Source: Laetiporus sulphureus 93-53 (lineage: Eukaryota; Basidiomycota; Agaricomycetes; Polyporales; Laetiporaceae). Taken from it: DNA of 64,000 bases. The translations under genes and the position numbers were made by a program. This document shows positions 21,895 to 32,585 of the stretch, in pieces (position 1 is the first letter of the stretch; every line of letters begins with the position of its first letter). The stretch is taken from NCBI RefSeq assembly GCF_001632365.1, contig NW_024468514.1, positions 1,116,249 to 1,180,248 on the forward strand, given 5' to 3'. The notes under the pieces were generated by a model. It saw only the letters and a list, made by a program, of their open reading frames with translations. It did not search any database and was not told the DNA's origin.

Positions 21895-23084
21895 CTAGCT
21901 TTTCGCACGAGTCAACATCCATCCATGCACCGTTGAACGGACTTCCTCATCTCCAGGGTCATCTGGGAACATCGGCTACGGCACCACGTAAATAACGATC
22001 GTAAGGCAGCGCAGACTTGGATGGTATGAAAAATCAGGACGTACCGGGAATTTCTGCGTTAAAATCTCCTCGCATAACCATCCGCGTTGGCGGGCCTTGC
22101 TGAAGAAATCCATATCACGGTGAGCTAGGTGTGGACGGTGGTGCGTGTAAAATACGAGGAGGCAAGGCGAAGGGAGACCTGATCTGAACGTAGCATTCTT
22201 CTCTGGTGTTGTCGTCAACGAATCTCTGGATGAGCTCGACAGAGCCTGCTCGCAGGTCTGCAGCAGCGCGTCATGCTATAGTACGTTTCAATACTAGGGT
22301 TCCAAGAAACTGGGATGCCATACTTGGGAGTGGTTGAAGATTAGGTCGGACATCATGATTAGATCGTAGCCAGAGCGGCCCGTCGACCCGTCCAATGGCT
22401 TAAGAAGCGGACCGATTGGTCGTCCCCAGATGTATCCCTGGCATCAAGAAACGAGTCAGATAGACGTCGCTAGAGAAGATTCGCAGCAGCGTACCTGGAC
22501 ATGCACGCGTTGTCGTGATGTTGAAGGGATGTTTGTTTCGACATTGTGCTTGAGGTTGTCTAGCAAGGAGGCATCGGGGTAGTCCGTCAAGACGACCTAC
22601 GATGCGTACTTGAGCTATATTCCATAAGTTGGGTTCTAGCAGCAGACCGTATGAGCGCCGTTCAGGGCTGTGACGAGGCCGGGCAATCCGCCTCCCGCAC
22701 CAAGTTCCAAGACCGCGCGATCACGATAGAGTTCCGGGTTCACATCTAGATAAGATGCGAATGCACGCGAAGCATTCCAGCTGAGACTAAGATTCAAATA
22801 CCGAGAGGCAGGTGAGTGCAAGAAGGAGACTTACAGATGATGTCCCCAAAGCGGATGGGACCCAACGAGGCGGATTTCGATCTTCGACCAATATGTGTCT
22901 TGCGAGGTATTGGAGTTCGCGGCTTCGCGCTGGTAGATAGATATAGTGGGTTCTGGAGATGGAGCTCTCAAAGGCTCCTACGAAAAGAGTACGCTTAGAT
23001 GACATAATGAGATTTGAAGAGCAGGGAACTCACAGTGAATATAGAATTCAACGCCAGTGACGGCTCCCCTTCTGAGTCTGACAT
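21895..23084 (-). CDS. EFM7: Protein N-terminal and lysine N-methyltransferase EFM7 (Nnt1-like)
   Basis: Seven-beta-strand SAM-dependent methyltransferase. The yeast homologue methylates the N-terminus and Lys2 of translation factor eEF1A. Seven exons with short GT-AG introns give one continuous frame. In order they read: the start MSDSEGEPSLALNSIF, the substrate-side GSHPLWGHHLWNASRAFASY, motif I VLELGAGGGLPGLVTALNGA, then VLTDYPDASLLDNLKHNVE. GYIWGRPIGPLL, YDLIMMSDLIFNHSQ and VFYTHHRPHLAHRDMDFF come next, and the gene ends with STVHGWMLTRAKS. Every hallmark of the family is present, so the enzyme is probably active. Intron positions were chosen to keep these motifs in frame. Confidence 0.92.
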
Positions 23085-24067
23085 GTCGAGTTTAAACTCG
23101 CGTTCACTTATAAAATGCGATTAGCTCTTTATGCAACTCAACCGATATTCGAGCCTGCAGTGATATTTCGATGATGTGAAGCGAAACGGAAAATTAGCAC
23201 GATTTCTCCAGACAACCGAGGGCTGTGCATACCCACCGATATCAAATAGTGGCACTTTGATACAAAAAATTGAACTTGCCCTAACAAGCAGAGATGTCTC
23301 GTTAAAATGGAGTGTTGCCCGACCTAGACACGAGTATCAGCGCAAGCATGAGGAGGCGCCATTATGAATGCCACAGGTGACGCGTCGACTTTCCGTGACC
23401 TAATGTGACGCCACGCGTATGACCCCGAGCGCTTTATGCTCCCATGCTTTATGCCTCTCCTCACCGCTCGTAGCGATGCTTGGCCTGACGTCGGAATGGT
23501 CACGATGCTCCGGTATGTCCAAGCGAGACTATACTGGCTCTGAATTGCTGGCTCTATATCTATCCGCGGCTCCCGGGTGTGCTGTGCAAAACAGGATCAA
23601 ACGGCAAGCATTAATGGGCAATCCGTTTCTCGATCTGCTTTGAGCCGCATGATATGGTCTACGGTCGACAAGCTCTCGTGCAATCCATGACAGCATTGGG
23701 TATGGATAATGGCGTCTGCGCTACTGTGTACCATCCTGTTCCCAATCAACGAGCAATCTGCTGATGCAGGGGAACAGCCTCCGCAGAGCATACATGCATT
23801 CACATCACTCGGTTGAGATGATATCACAGGCAAGTATGCTACATACTAAACATCAATACAGGCCGCGACTCATGACAAGTGCTCGCACCACACAAAACAT
23901 CAGCACGTCGAATAAGACTTACGTTTGGCGCACGTTAGTTTCCCTGCCGCTGCCTACATGCACGCGGCAGGTACTTATCCCGAGGGCCACGTAAAGGCCT
24001 GCGCCAGGACCGACCACAAGGGATCGACCCCTACCTCGGGCCCCGTTACCCCCGCACCTGCCCACCG
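23085..24067. other. Intergenic region upstream of EFM7
   Basis: About 980 bp without a supportable gene. The left part must include the EFM7 promoter. The right end grades into the tandem array; a decayed partial unit is visible from about 24068. Confidence 0.4.
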
Positions 24068-25826
24068 CTCCCCGCTCTTCCGAGAAATAGAAGCATACCT
24101 ATCGCGAAGCATTTGGTATCCGCGATGTCTTTCGTGAGCTTACTTTCTTGCCGTCATATCTTCACCTCTCTTGCGAGAGGCATCCCGCTGGGGGCGGCGC
24201 CCCCACCCAACCTCCGCCCACGCGTTGGGACCTCAGGCCTATGGCCGACTAGGAGGAAGGCGTCGGGACGCACCCATGCGGCTCGGGGTCTCGTCGGCCA
24301 GACAGTGTACCGTATACGATACCTGTGACTGGAACGCAAGTTAGAAATGGTGTCGACACCGAACGCCTCGATGGGCTCACCTAGAGAACGGGATATGGGA
24401 CCGGTGGCTGATCAGTCGCGTTTTGCTAGAAAGCGTAACAACATCAGCGATCCGCGGTATCCAAGAGACGACAACGCACCTCTCTTGATACCGGTGGTGA
24501 CATTGCAGTCCCACTGTCTTGCCGCCACACTGGCCGACGGCGCGCTCCCTCTGTTCGAGAACATGAAACATACCCGTCGCGAACCACTCGAGGCCCGTAG
24601 TATCTTCAGTGAGCTCCCTCTTTTGCGGTCATATCTTCACCTCTCTTGCGAGAGGCATCCCGCTGGGGGTCGGCATGCCACCCCCACCCAACCTCCGCCC
24701 ACGCATTGGGACCTCAGGCCATATGGCCGACTTGGAGGAAGGCGTCGGGACGCACCCATGCGGCTCGGGGTCTCGTCGGCCAGACAGCGTACCGTGTACG
24801 ATACCTGTGACTGGAACGCAAGTCAGAAATGGTGTCGACACCGAACGTCACAATGAACCCACCTAGAGAACGGGATTATGGACCAGGGCTGACGAATCGC
24901 GTACTGCTAGAAAGCGCGTCGACGTCAGCGATCTGCGAGGTTCAAGAGACGATAATATACCTTTCTTAATCCCGTGATCGTCGCCGTTCGGTTGTCTTGA
25001 CGCCACAGTGGCTAATGCCGCTTGCCGCTCCTCGAGAACATGAAACATACCTAGCGCAAGACTCTTTGGTGAGCTTGCTAACTTGCCGTCACCTTCACCT
25101 CTCTTGCGCAAGGCATCCCGCTGGGGGGTCGGCATGCCACCCCCACCCAACCTCCGCCCACGCGTTGGGACCTCAGGCCGTATGGCCGACTAGGAGGAAG
25201 GCGTCGGGACGCACCCATGCGGCTCGGGGTCTCGTCGGCCAGACAGCGTATCGTATACGATACCTGCGACTGGTGTGCAAGTCAGAAACGTTGTCGACAC
25301 CGAACGCCACAATGGGCCTACCTAGAGAACGGGATCAAGGACTGTGGCTGACGAGTCGGTTATTGCTATAAAATGCGGCGAGATCAACAACCTGCGGCAC
25401 TCAAGAGACGATAACGTACCTTTCTTGATACCGGTGATGGCCTCGCCCTTCGGTTGTCTTGACGCCACACTGGCTGACGTCGCCTCCCTCACTTCCGAGA
25501 ACATGAAACATACCTGGCGCGAGACACTTGAGACTCGTGCTATCTTCGGTGAGCCTTGCTAACTTGCGGTCATTTTCGCCTCTCTTGCGCGTAATATCCC
25601 GCTGGGGGCGATGCCCCCACCCAACCTCCGCCCACGCGTTGGGACCTCAGGCCATACGGCCGACTAGGAGGAAGGCGTCGGGACGCACCCATGCGGCTCG
25701 GGGTCTCGTCGGCCAGACAGCGTATCGTATACGATACCTGCGACTGGAGTGCAAGTTAGAAATGGCGTCGACAGTGAACGCCACAATGGGCCCACCTAGA
25801 GAACGGGATATGGGTCCGGTGGCTGT
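24068..25826. repeat. Tandem array of units of about 470 bp, each with a palindrome
   Basis: Four units share a strongly conserved core of about 150 bp. The core runs from CATCCCGCTGGGGG through ACCCAACCTCCGCCCACG, TTGGGACCTCAGGCC and CGTCGGGACGCACCCATGCG to a palindrome. The equivalent point TTGGGACCTCAGG recurs near 24225, 24706, 25165 and 25639, that is, with spacings of about 481, 459 and 473 bp. The 16-bp sequence GTATCGTATACGATAC is a perfect palindrome at 25248-25263 and 25722-25737, with one change at 24307-24322 and two at 24789-24804. A second shared block before each core contains GAACATGAAACATACC. The open frames inside are broken differently in each copy, so the array looks non-coding. 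Confidence 0.85.
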
Positions 25827-27094
25827 ACTGTGGCGCGCATCTAGGTAGGAGATTGAGGCGGGGATGGAAGCCTGAGTATGTGCATGGTGGATGAGAAGAG
25901 GCAGGCGTACCTCTTGAGCTGGTGGTGAGGCAAGCAGGAAGGCGAGGGACGCGGCATTTTATAGCGAACCACCCATTGTCCTGCGCCTCGTGGCTGACCG
26001 TGACCGATGTCACAACGCCACTCGCGCGACGCGTCTGAACTTTATTTCCGTCAGCGCGTTCATCACGTGTTCTTGTTTCATCACCCACCAGACCGTTGGT
26101 CGCTGACCAAAAGAAATTCCCATACTCAAGAGCAGTACTAACGCTCCGCGTAGACAGGCTGAAAAGCGCGACGGCCAGATATAATGCCCGTCGGTGGGGA
26201 TAATATTGGTGTTGAGGCAGTTGTCCAGCGTCGGCAGCTGCAGCGTTACTGTCAGCCACATATCTTCACACAACGTGTTTTTTGTTTCATCATTTTCACA
26301 CAACGTGTTCTTGTTTCACCATTTATCACGATCAAGATCGGATATCCGGATCTCCATGATTTCGGACCGCAGGCAAAACGGGAGGTTTGATCTCCCTTCA
26401 GCCCGAGCGAAAGGAGGCACGTGGATCATCCCCCTTCATATCGGGTCGCCATGGCTGTTAATAACTGCTTTTTCTCAGTGCTTATCATATTTGGAGACAG
26501 CCAATTGACGCATTTGATAGAAACAATGCATAGAAATTAAGCTTGTACACGGAATTCAGACACTCGCGATCGCTTTGTGCGCGTTGGCCAGCTTCGCGCC
26601 TCTCAGAGCCACCAAGAAGCTGATGGCATTTTGATGCTGTGTGTCCACCTGGAAAGTTTACCTGTCGTGTCTTGGAAAGAAAGGTAAAAGAAATGCGCAC
26701 GCCAGCTGCGGCAGGCGTCGGGATTGTGGGCCACTTAACTGCTGCCGTGAGCGCGGATAGCAACGTAATGTGGCTGAATGGCCACTTGACTATCGCATCC
26801 GCCGCGGAGTTTCCGCCTACCGGAAGGAAGATACAAAAGCCACCTACCTTGGCGGCCAACTTGAACATAACGGCCACACTCCCTTCACTTTGGCTTAGTA
26901 TCTGGCCACCGCCTCGCCCGTGGTTGCTAGCGCTTCTCGATCCAACGTTCTGCACCAGCATCGCAGATTACAAGCACTGCGACTTCTCCAGACTTCAGGT
27001 GATTCCTTTCGAACAGGTCGGTATAATTCGCTGTTTTGTTTCTGCTGCCATGTGGGATTAAGTGCTCTGCCCATCCAGACAGTATCTTTCAGCC
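25827..27094. other. Intergenic region before the second coiled-coil gene
   Basis: About 1.27 kb. A short direct repeat, TTCACACAACGTGTT followed by TTGTTTCA, occurs twice near 26267 and 26294, with a weaker third match near 26062. Minus-strand frames at 25860-26300 are open but lack an ATG and family motifs. The right part should carry the promoter of the gene at 27095. Confidence 0.45.
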
Positions 27095-28555
27095 ATGGCT
27101 CACGCACGCGCATTTGGATACCGCGACGACGACTTCCGCCCCAGGCCCTACTCCGCACGGCCTGTAGCCAGACAGCGCTCTCCCTTCACAGGTAGACACA
27201 GCGCGACATATGCCGGTTTGCCTCAGTCACGCGCTGCCTCCCCTGTCATCAATGCGACCGACATCGCAACGCACAGCGCCACGGACATCAATGTTTCTCC
27301 TCGTCGAAAGGGGACCTCTGGGTTGTCACAGTGGATTGAACCGGCCGCTGAGACCTTGGTGTTGGGTCTTGTAGATTACGTACTGCCTGCGGTTAGCTTC
27401 GTTTTCAATGCCCTCGCTCCTCCCGAGATTCCCGTCGCCTCTAGTGAAGGCCATGCGCCCTCAGACTTCTCGTCCAATGGTGGGCCTGTGCGCACTGGTG
27501 ATATCTCGAAGGCCGCGAGAAGGCGCGCTCAGTCTCCCTCGATGATGCCGGGAGAAGGTGTGCCCATAGTCACGGAACTTTCTGCTTCTTATGCAGCTCA
27601 GAAAGCCGTAGACCATTCTCTCGGGGACACTCGAACCAAAGTCAAGGCTATAGAAACCAGTAACAAGGGTCCGAAGCGCGCGGATACTAAGCGGGCCGCT
27701 GTCTCTGGGAAACGTGCAGAACTGGTCAAGACCTCCGCGAAGAAGGCACACCTCAAGGCAGAGATTGAGGACATGAGGAAGCAGGTCAAGGCGGCGAAGG
27801 ATGCGCGTCTGTTTGAGGAGAAGCAAGCCGAGGATCTCCGTCTTCTGCAGGAGAAAGTGGAGAAAAGGATCTCCTCCGCGCTCCGCCGGCTTGAGGACCT
27901 GGAGGATAGGATCGATGACATGTCCGTGAAGCGAGCACAGCAGCGCGCACTGGAAGAAGAAGAGAAGCAGGCGGCGATTGCCCGAGCGGAGGCTCAGAGG
28001 CTCGCGCAGGAACAAGAAGCGATCGCACGGGCGGAAGCTCAGAAGCTCGCGGAGGCGCAGGCGGCTTTCGCGCGAGCTGAAGAACAGAGACTCCAAGAGG
28101 AACAGCGCCAGCAGGCTCTTCGTCAAGTCGAGGCAGAGATCAGCAAGCTGCGCATTATCCTCGCCGCTCACGAAGCCAAATGGTCTCGGCTGCAGGAAGA
28201 CATGACGCTGCTTCGCGTAGATCCTGATCTCCTTCCGTGGTCGATCCTTCCGGGGTCTCTCAGGGGTGACGATGATATCACCATGCAGAACGTACGGCCG
28301 TTCGTGCTGCACCCGCTGCGCGAGAGAGACCTGAAAATGTCTCGGCTCGAGCTGCTCGTGCTCGAGAAGAACCGTTACGAGGCGCAATTCTTCTTTTCTT
28401 ACATCGTACCGAGAGTGGCGGTCCATCATCGCGAGAGAGTGGTGAGGATGGCTGGCAGGTTTGCACGCATCCTCGAAGTACTTGAGGCGGAGGAGGTAAT
28501 GGCAATACAGGAAGAGGAGGAAGCTGAACTGGAAGATGAGGATGCTACTGAGTGA
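27095..28555 (+). CDS. Coiled-coil protein, paralogue of the gene at 7.7 kb
   Basis: Single-exon gene of 486 aa starting MAHARAFGYRDDDFRPRPYS. A basic, disordered head contains one hydrophobic patch (TLVLGLVDYVLPAVSFVFNA) at about residues 90-110. A coiled coil of about 150 residues at roughly 205-355 has Ala/Glu/Gln/Arg repeats (AIARAEAQKLAEAQAAFARA). The C-terminal module is shared with the 7.7-kb gene: KWSRLQEDMTLL, LPWSILPG, DDDITMQNVRPFVLHPLRER and RYEAQFFFSYIVPRVAVHHR. The tail is acidic. The two paralogues differ in head and coil length but agree well in the C-terminal module, which is therefore probably the functional core. Function unknown. Confidence 0.78.
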   Translation: MAHARAFGYRDDDFRPRPYSARPVARQRSPFTGRHSATYAGLPQSRAASPVINATDIATHSATDINVSPRRKGTSGLSQWIEPAAETLVLGLVDYVLPAVSFVFNALAPPEIPVASSEGHAPSDFSSNGGPVRTGDISKAARRRAQSPSMMPGEGVPIVTELSASYAAQKAVDHSLGDTRTKVKAIETSNKGPKRADTKRAAVSGKRAELVKTSAKKAHLKAEIEDMRKQVKAAKDARLFEEKQAEDLRLLQEKVEKRISSALRRLEDLEDRIDDMSVKRAQQRALEEEEKQAAIARAEAQRLAQEQEAIARAEAQKLAEAQAAFARAEEQRLQEEQRQQALRQVEAEISKLRIILAAHEAKWSRLQEDMTLLRVDPDLLPWSILPGSLRGDDDITMQNVRPFVLHPLRERDLKMSRLELLVLEKNRYEAQFFFSYIVPRVAVHHRERVVRMAGRFARILEVLEAEEVMAIQEEEEAELEDEDATE

Positions 28556-29208
28556 GCTACGAACAAAACCCACCTTATGTCTCCTCTCTACGACACAAAA
28601 CTACTATGTTGCTTCAATGTTTCCTGGGGAAGTTGAACATGTCATTTGTATGAACATGCGAATATATGTCATTCAAGTCATACATAGGGTCGATATTATT
28701 GCACAAATGCTTCAACCATCTGATTTTCCATCATCAACATAACGAGCTTCGTTATTGCTCTAGCTAGGAGGGAGTAGCTTGGCAGCTCGTTCCTTTGCTG
28801 AAAACGACAGTCCCTGCCTTGTACCGAGATCAGAAAGCGCGAAGCAATAAACGACCGCGAAGACTCCCACTAGATTTTGGAAACGAAGGGCTAGACGGGA
28901 AAACCGTATCAGACAAATATAGTATTACATATAGTACAGACGTTTTTAATGGGATTAGCGAAAATCGAAGCAATTGTCGAGGCCATCGTACAAGAAAGCA
29001 TAACATGAGGAATGTCTGTGATGACTGTCAAGCACAATCATGTCAAGAATAAGCAATGGCAAGGCTTAAAATACGGCTGAGATGACACATCGATATTGCC
29101 GATACGCTATCCGAGCCAAGGCGCTGAGAATATGGAAGTCGTCAAAACGTACTCATGACTCAATGTTGGAATCTGCAAACATACCGACAGTTTCTGGAAA
29201 GGAGGGTG
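28556..29208. other. Intergenic region between convergent genes
   Basis: About 650 AT-rich bp between the coiled-coil gene and the second MYND gene. No gene, RNA or repeat recognised. Confidence 0.5.
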
Positions 29209-30011
29209 CTATCTCGGAAATGACCATGCTGCATCACCACGGAATGTCATCCAGTCCCGATTTAAGAACCACTCGAGCTCCCTGAAGGCCTTGCAATCCT
29301 GTCGATGACCCGTCTTCCATGCCTCAACTTGGTGTTCCTGTATTGTGAGAGTAAGACGAAGTGAAAGACGTCAAAGGATATTGGCATCTGCAGACCTGTC
29401 CGCAATACTTGGCTTTGTGGCATTTGCTGCATGTCTTGAGATTCTCAGTTTTGCCGCAGCCTGAAGCCCAGCAAACTGCGGTCGGAAGACCCCCCTGCAG
29501 TCTGTCATTTGCGGACATCAGATCGTTAAGAGAACAAGGGATGATCTGATGCATGTTACGAACAGGTCAACGCCTCGAAGACCATAAACACCTGCGAGAA
29601 ACCCACTGTAACATGTTGGGGATTCTCCATGCGGAACCCGTATCTACCGTCCACGAATTCATGCTGGAAAGGGTATAAAACAACTAGCGTATGGCCTTTT
29701 TTAAGTCTTTCTTGCTGTACGAAGCGCATGCCACGATCTTCATCGTCATGGAATGCTGCAAATATGAGCTCTCCTGACGTGTCCCGGACGTCTAGGTAGA
29801 CGCGGAGGAAAACTGTGAAATCAACAATCTCTCCCAGGTAGCACCAGTGTAATTTATTTCTGGCTATGTCCCCGTCGATGCGTAAATATTGTTCGTCCAG
29901 GTAATACTCGTTGGGGCAGTTGGCGAAAGAAGGAAAGACCAATGAATCCCTAAGGTTGACAGAGGGTCTACTGGTCATCTCAGAGGAGGAGCTTGGGACT
30001 CTCGCAGCCAT
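29209..30011 (-). CDS. MYND zinc-finger protein, paralogue of the gene at 17.8 kb
   Basis: Three exons (30011-29607, 29545-29396, 29337-29209) give 227 aa. The domain order is as in the other copy. The beta-rich N-terminal domain reads HWCYLGEIVDFTVFLRVYLD and LKKGHTLVVLYPFQHEFVDG. IPCSLNDLMSANDRLQGGLP follows, then the finger CWASGCGKTENLKTC, SKCHKAKYC and QEHQVEAWKTGHRQDC. The His substitution for the sixth Cys ligand is the same as in the paralogue. The end is AAWSFPR. Exons 2 and 3 match the paralogue's lengths exactly. The start at 30011 is the first in-frame ATG; an ATG at 29978 would align better with the shorter paralogue. Confidence 0.85.
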
Positions 30012-30688
30012 CGTCTCGGAATGAGGGGTAAGTGCGTGTTGTTGGAGGTGGTTGTAGGAGGACGAAGATGATCCGCATTTTGAACACGTACATTTACATA
30101 AAGTTGGAAATTTCAGCCACAAACGTGATGAGAAGCACCGTTACTTTATGACTATGTGACGAGAGTCTGTGACGTGACGCGTCCCGGGCCACCGGGATGT
30201 GACGATAGACGAGCGGCACCCTAGGAGACATGTGCGCCATGGACGCTACTACCGACTGCTAGCCCATAGCATACAACGCCAGCGGTTTGAGTCCATGCAC
30301 TGTCGAGGGCTATCCTGCTCACCTTAGATACTACCCCGGATGTTGCATATCATATGTTGTCCGGGAACGGATGAGCCCACGAAACCTTCTTCGACTCTTG
30401 CGGCGTGCGGTAAAGTGAAGGAGAACAGGGACATCTCACGCCCACCATAGGCGCGGCAGCTTGGAACTCACGCTCGTGTTAAGCGAAAAAGCCCGAAGTC
30501 GTCCACTCACCCTTGTCCTTTCTTCATTCTGCGCAAGACATGACCGTAGCATATGACCGTTCCAGGCTTTCTGTTCGCGCCTCTATGTCAAAGTCGATTA
30601 CGATGCCACGCATACGGCTGTGGCTTGCCAATAAGTTACATGATCAACAAGTCCGTTGCGCCCCTCGACGGAGACGCACGCAAAATCT
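30012..30688. other. Intergenic region between MYND and glycosyltransferase genes
   Basis: About 680 bp holding the promoter of the second MYND gene and the 3' flank of the glycosyltransferase gene. No open frame or repeat supportable. Confidence 0.45.
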
Positions 30689-32585
30689 CTAGTCATCAGC
30701 TTCTTCCGATAGGGTTAAACGTTCGCGGCACAGCCGCGCCACCATGGCGCCATCGATGGGGATCTCGTTGCCCTGGAAGCCCTCGGGATAATTGACAGGT
30801 GGCACGTCTGGACGCGTAAAGTATCTGTGTATGTGGATTGAGAATACCGTACACCGGGACCAGCAATCGACCTTACTGACTTGTCGTTCCAAAAGCCATA
30901 ATGAATCATGCCGAGCGCACGAGTGGTATATTCGTAGTCATGTGCGAAGCCTTCGGGATAGAAGAATTCCATAACGGTGGACTTCGGGGTAGGACGCATC
31001 CAGAGGAGAGCAGTCAATCCGTTACCATGAACTCCCATCATGATCTGTCACAGCCATCAGTGAACATAACGGCAGGAAAGACACAAGTTTACTTACCGTG
31101 GTCCGGCCAGCGAGCTGGAATTGTTCGATCCGAGACAACTGGTCCATGTTGACGATGTTCACCTCGTAGCCATACAAACTGCGCAGATTGTGCAACTCCT
31201 CCACGAGGCGCTCATGGTGCTCCTGGATGAGCATTCGACGGCCCCAATCTTGCCGGGAAATGTACGTGATGACGGGCGTGCTCGCTACTCCTTGGACGGA
31301 CTCGGCACCTCCGCTTTGCGAGAGTCCAGCAAAGCTCACGACATTGTTCCTAATCGTGCTCCACCAGTTCACACTGCCGGGGAGGGCAAACGCATTGGCA
31401 GCCGTACGTTGGGTACGCAGGAAGTTGTCGCCGTACATCGCCGCCGCACGGTCTGCGAAGACTACGCGGTCAAATACGAACGGACGTGCCATGTCGACGC
31501 GTTCCTTCCAGTCGTTCATAAACTCCATAGAGATGGACGGAAATGAGCTCCGCAGAACCCATTGATTCATCTCGGAATAGTCTCGCCAGTTGTCCGCGTC
31601 CAGATGGGAGAACATCATGCGACGAGGTGCTGGCAGCGATGTTTCTCCCGTAGGAGGAATGCGAGGATCAAGGGACGAGTACGTGCGCCAGAATCCAAAG
31701 AAGAGTTCAGCAGACCAATGGAAGTAGTGGGTGATGCTAGCAGAACATCAGTTGAGAGCCTATCTTTGGAACAGAAAACACGCACAATTGTTTCGGGTCA
31801 TTTGCGTACCACTGGGGCGTACAGATCATTGAGTTGTGAATAACACGCAAGGTGATTCAGCCTACCGTCACTCCATCTAGTCGTTCTGCGTCTTCCCCGA
31901 AGAGCTCTCTTGCTTCGTTGGTAGATACAATGCGCAGCTCCTTGTCAGTTGGTATGCGCTGCGCCTCCGCAGCTGGACCATTATAAATGAATGAAGCAGT
32001 GGAGATTATTCGTCGGCGGTCAGGGATGGTCTCTGGATGGTCAGAGACGACATAGATTGTCCCATTGAGCATGTACAGTCGGTCAAAGATCGTCCATCCT
32101 GAGGTGTCCGTCAGTACAATGTAAGAAACTGGCATTTAAGGGTCGTTTGATATATCAACCGAACATTGATTGAGGATTGCGACCATAGAGTGTCGCAACG
32201 ACGCTGCGCAAGACCCTCTTGTCACGTGACTTTAAATGGCCGAAACAACGCACATCTTCTGTGAGCGGCCATTCTTGCCGCAACAACGGCAGAAATCATG
32301 AAAGAGATATAACAACTAACCAGGTACGTGCACAACCACCTTCGTCTCCGGAACCTGACCTAGACCCCAGCGCAGCGGAATATTCAACGATTGCAGCGTA
32401 TATTGCGATTCCAAGGTCGCCGGTCCGAGCGATGCAGAGGAGTCGTCTTCCTTAGCAGCATATGGTCGAACTAGATCAGTTATCGTTCGCTTATTTTGGG
32501 GAAGTGTCGTTGTGAACGTCAAGAGAAGGACGAGAAGCACGGCTAAGAGGACAATCTCCCGGGAGGTGGGCGTGAGAGGCGGCAT
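30689..32585 (-). CDS. Family 61-type glycosyltransferase, type II membrane protein
   Basis: Six exons (32585-32321, 32098-31866, 31811-31786, 31736-31097, 31044-30881, 30824-30689) give about 487 aa. The protein starts with a short cytoplasmic tail and one membrane segment (IVLLAVLLVLLLTFTTTL, residues 10-28), the topology of a Golgi or ER glycosyltransferase. Family blocks include GWTIFDRLYMLNGTIYVVSD, YFHWSAELFFGFWRTYSSLD, RRMMFSHLDADNWRDYSEMN and the diagnostic MMGVHGNGLTALLWMRPT with VMEFFYPEGF. These fit the DUF563/GT61 group, which transfers sugars such as xylose or GlcNAc. The acceptor here is unknown. The donor at the end of exon 5 is ambiguous between two GT sites nine bases apart, both in frame. 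Confidence 0.85.

Noticed and set aside
24154..25371. Recurrent proline/arginine-rich frames in the tandem array
   Set aside because: The frames have different starts, stops and shifts in each unit; repetition alone explains their similarity.
25756..26303. Minus-strand frames next to the tandem array with a possible membrane segment
   Set aside because: No ATG in the longest frame, no matching family and no splice structure linking it to the array.
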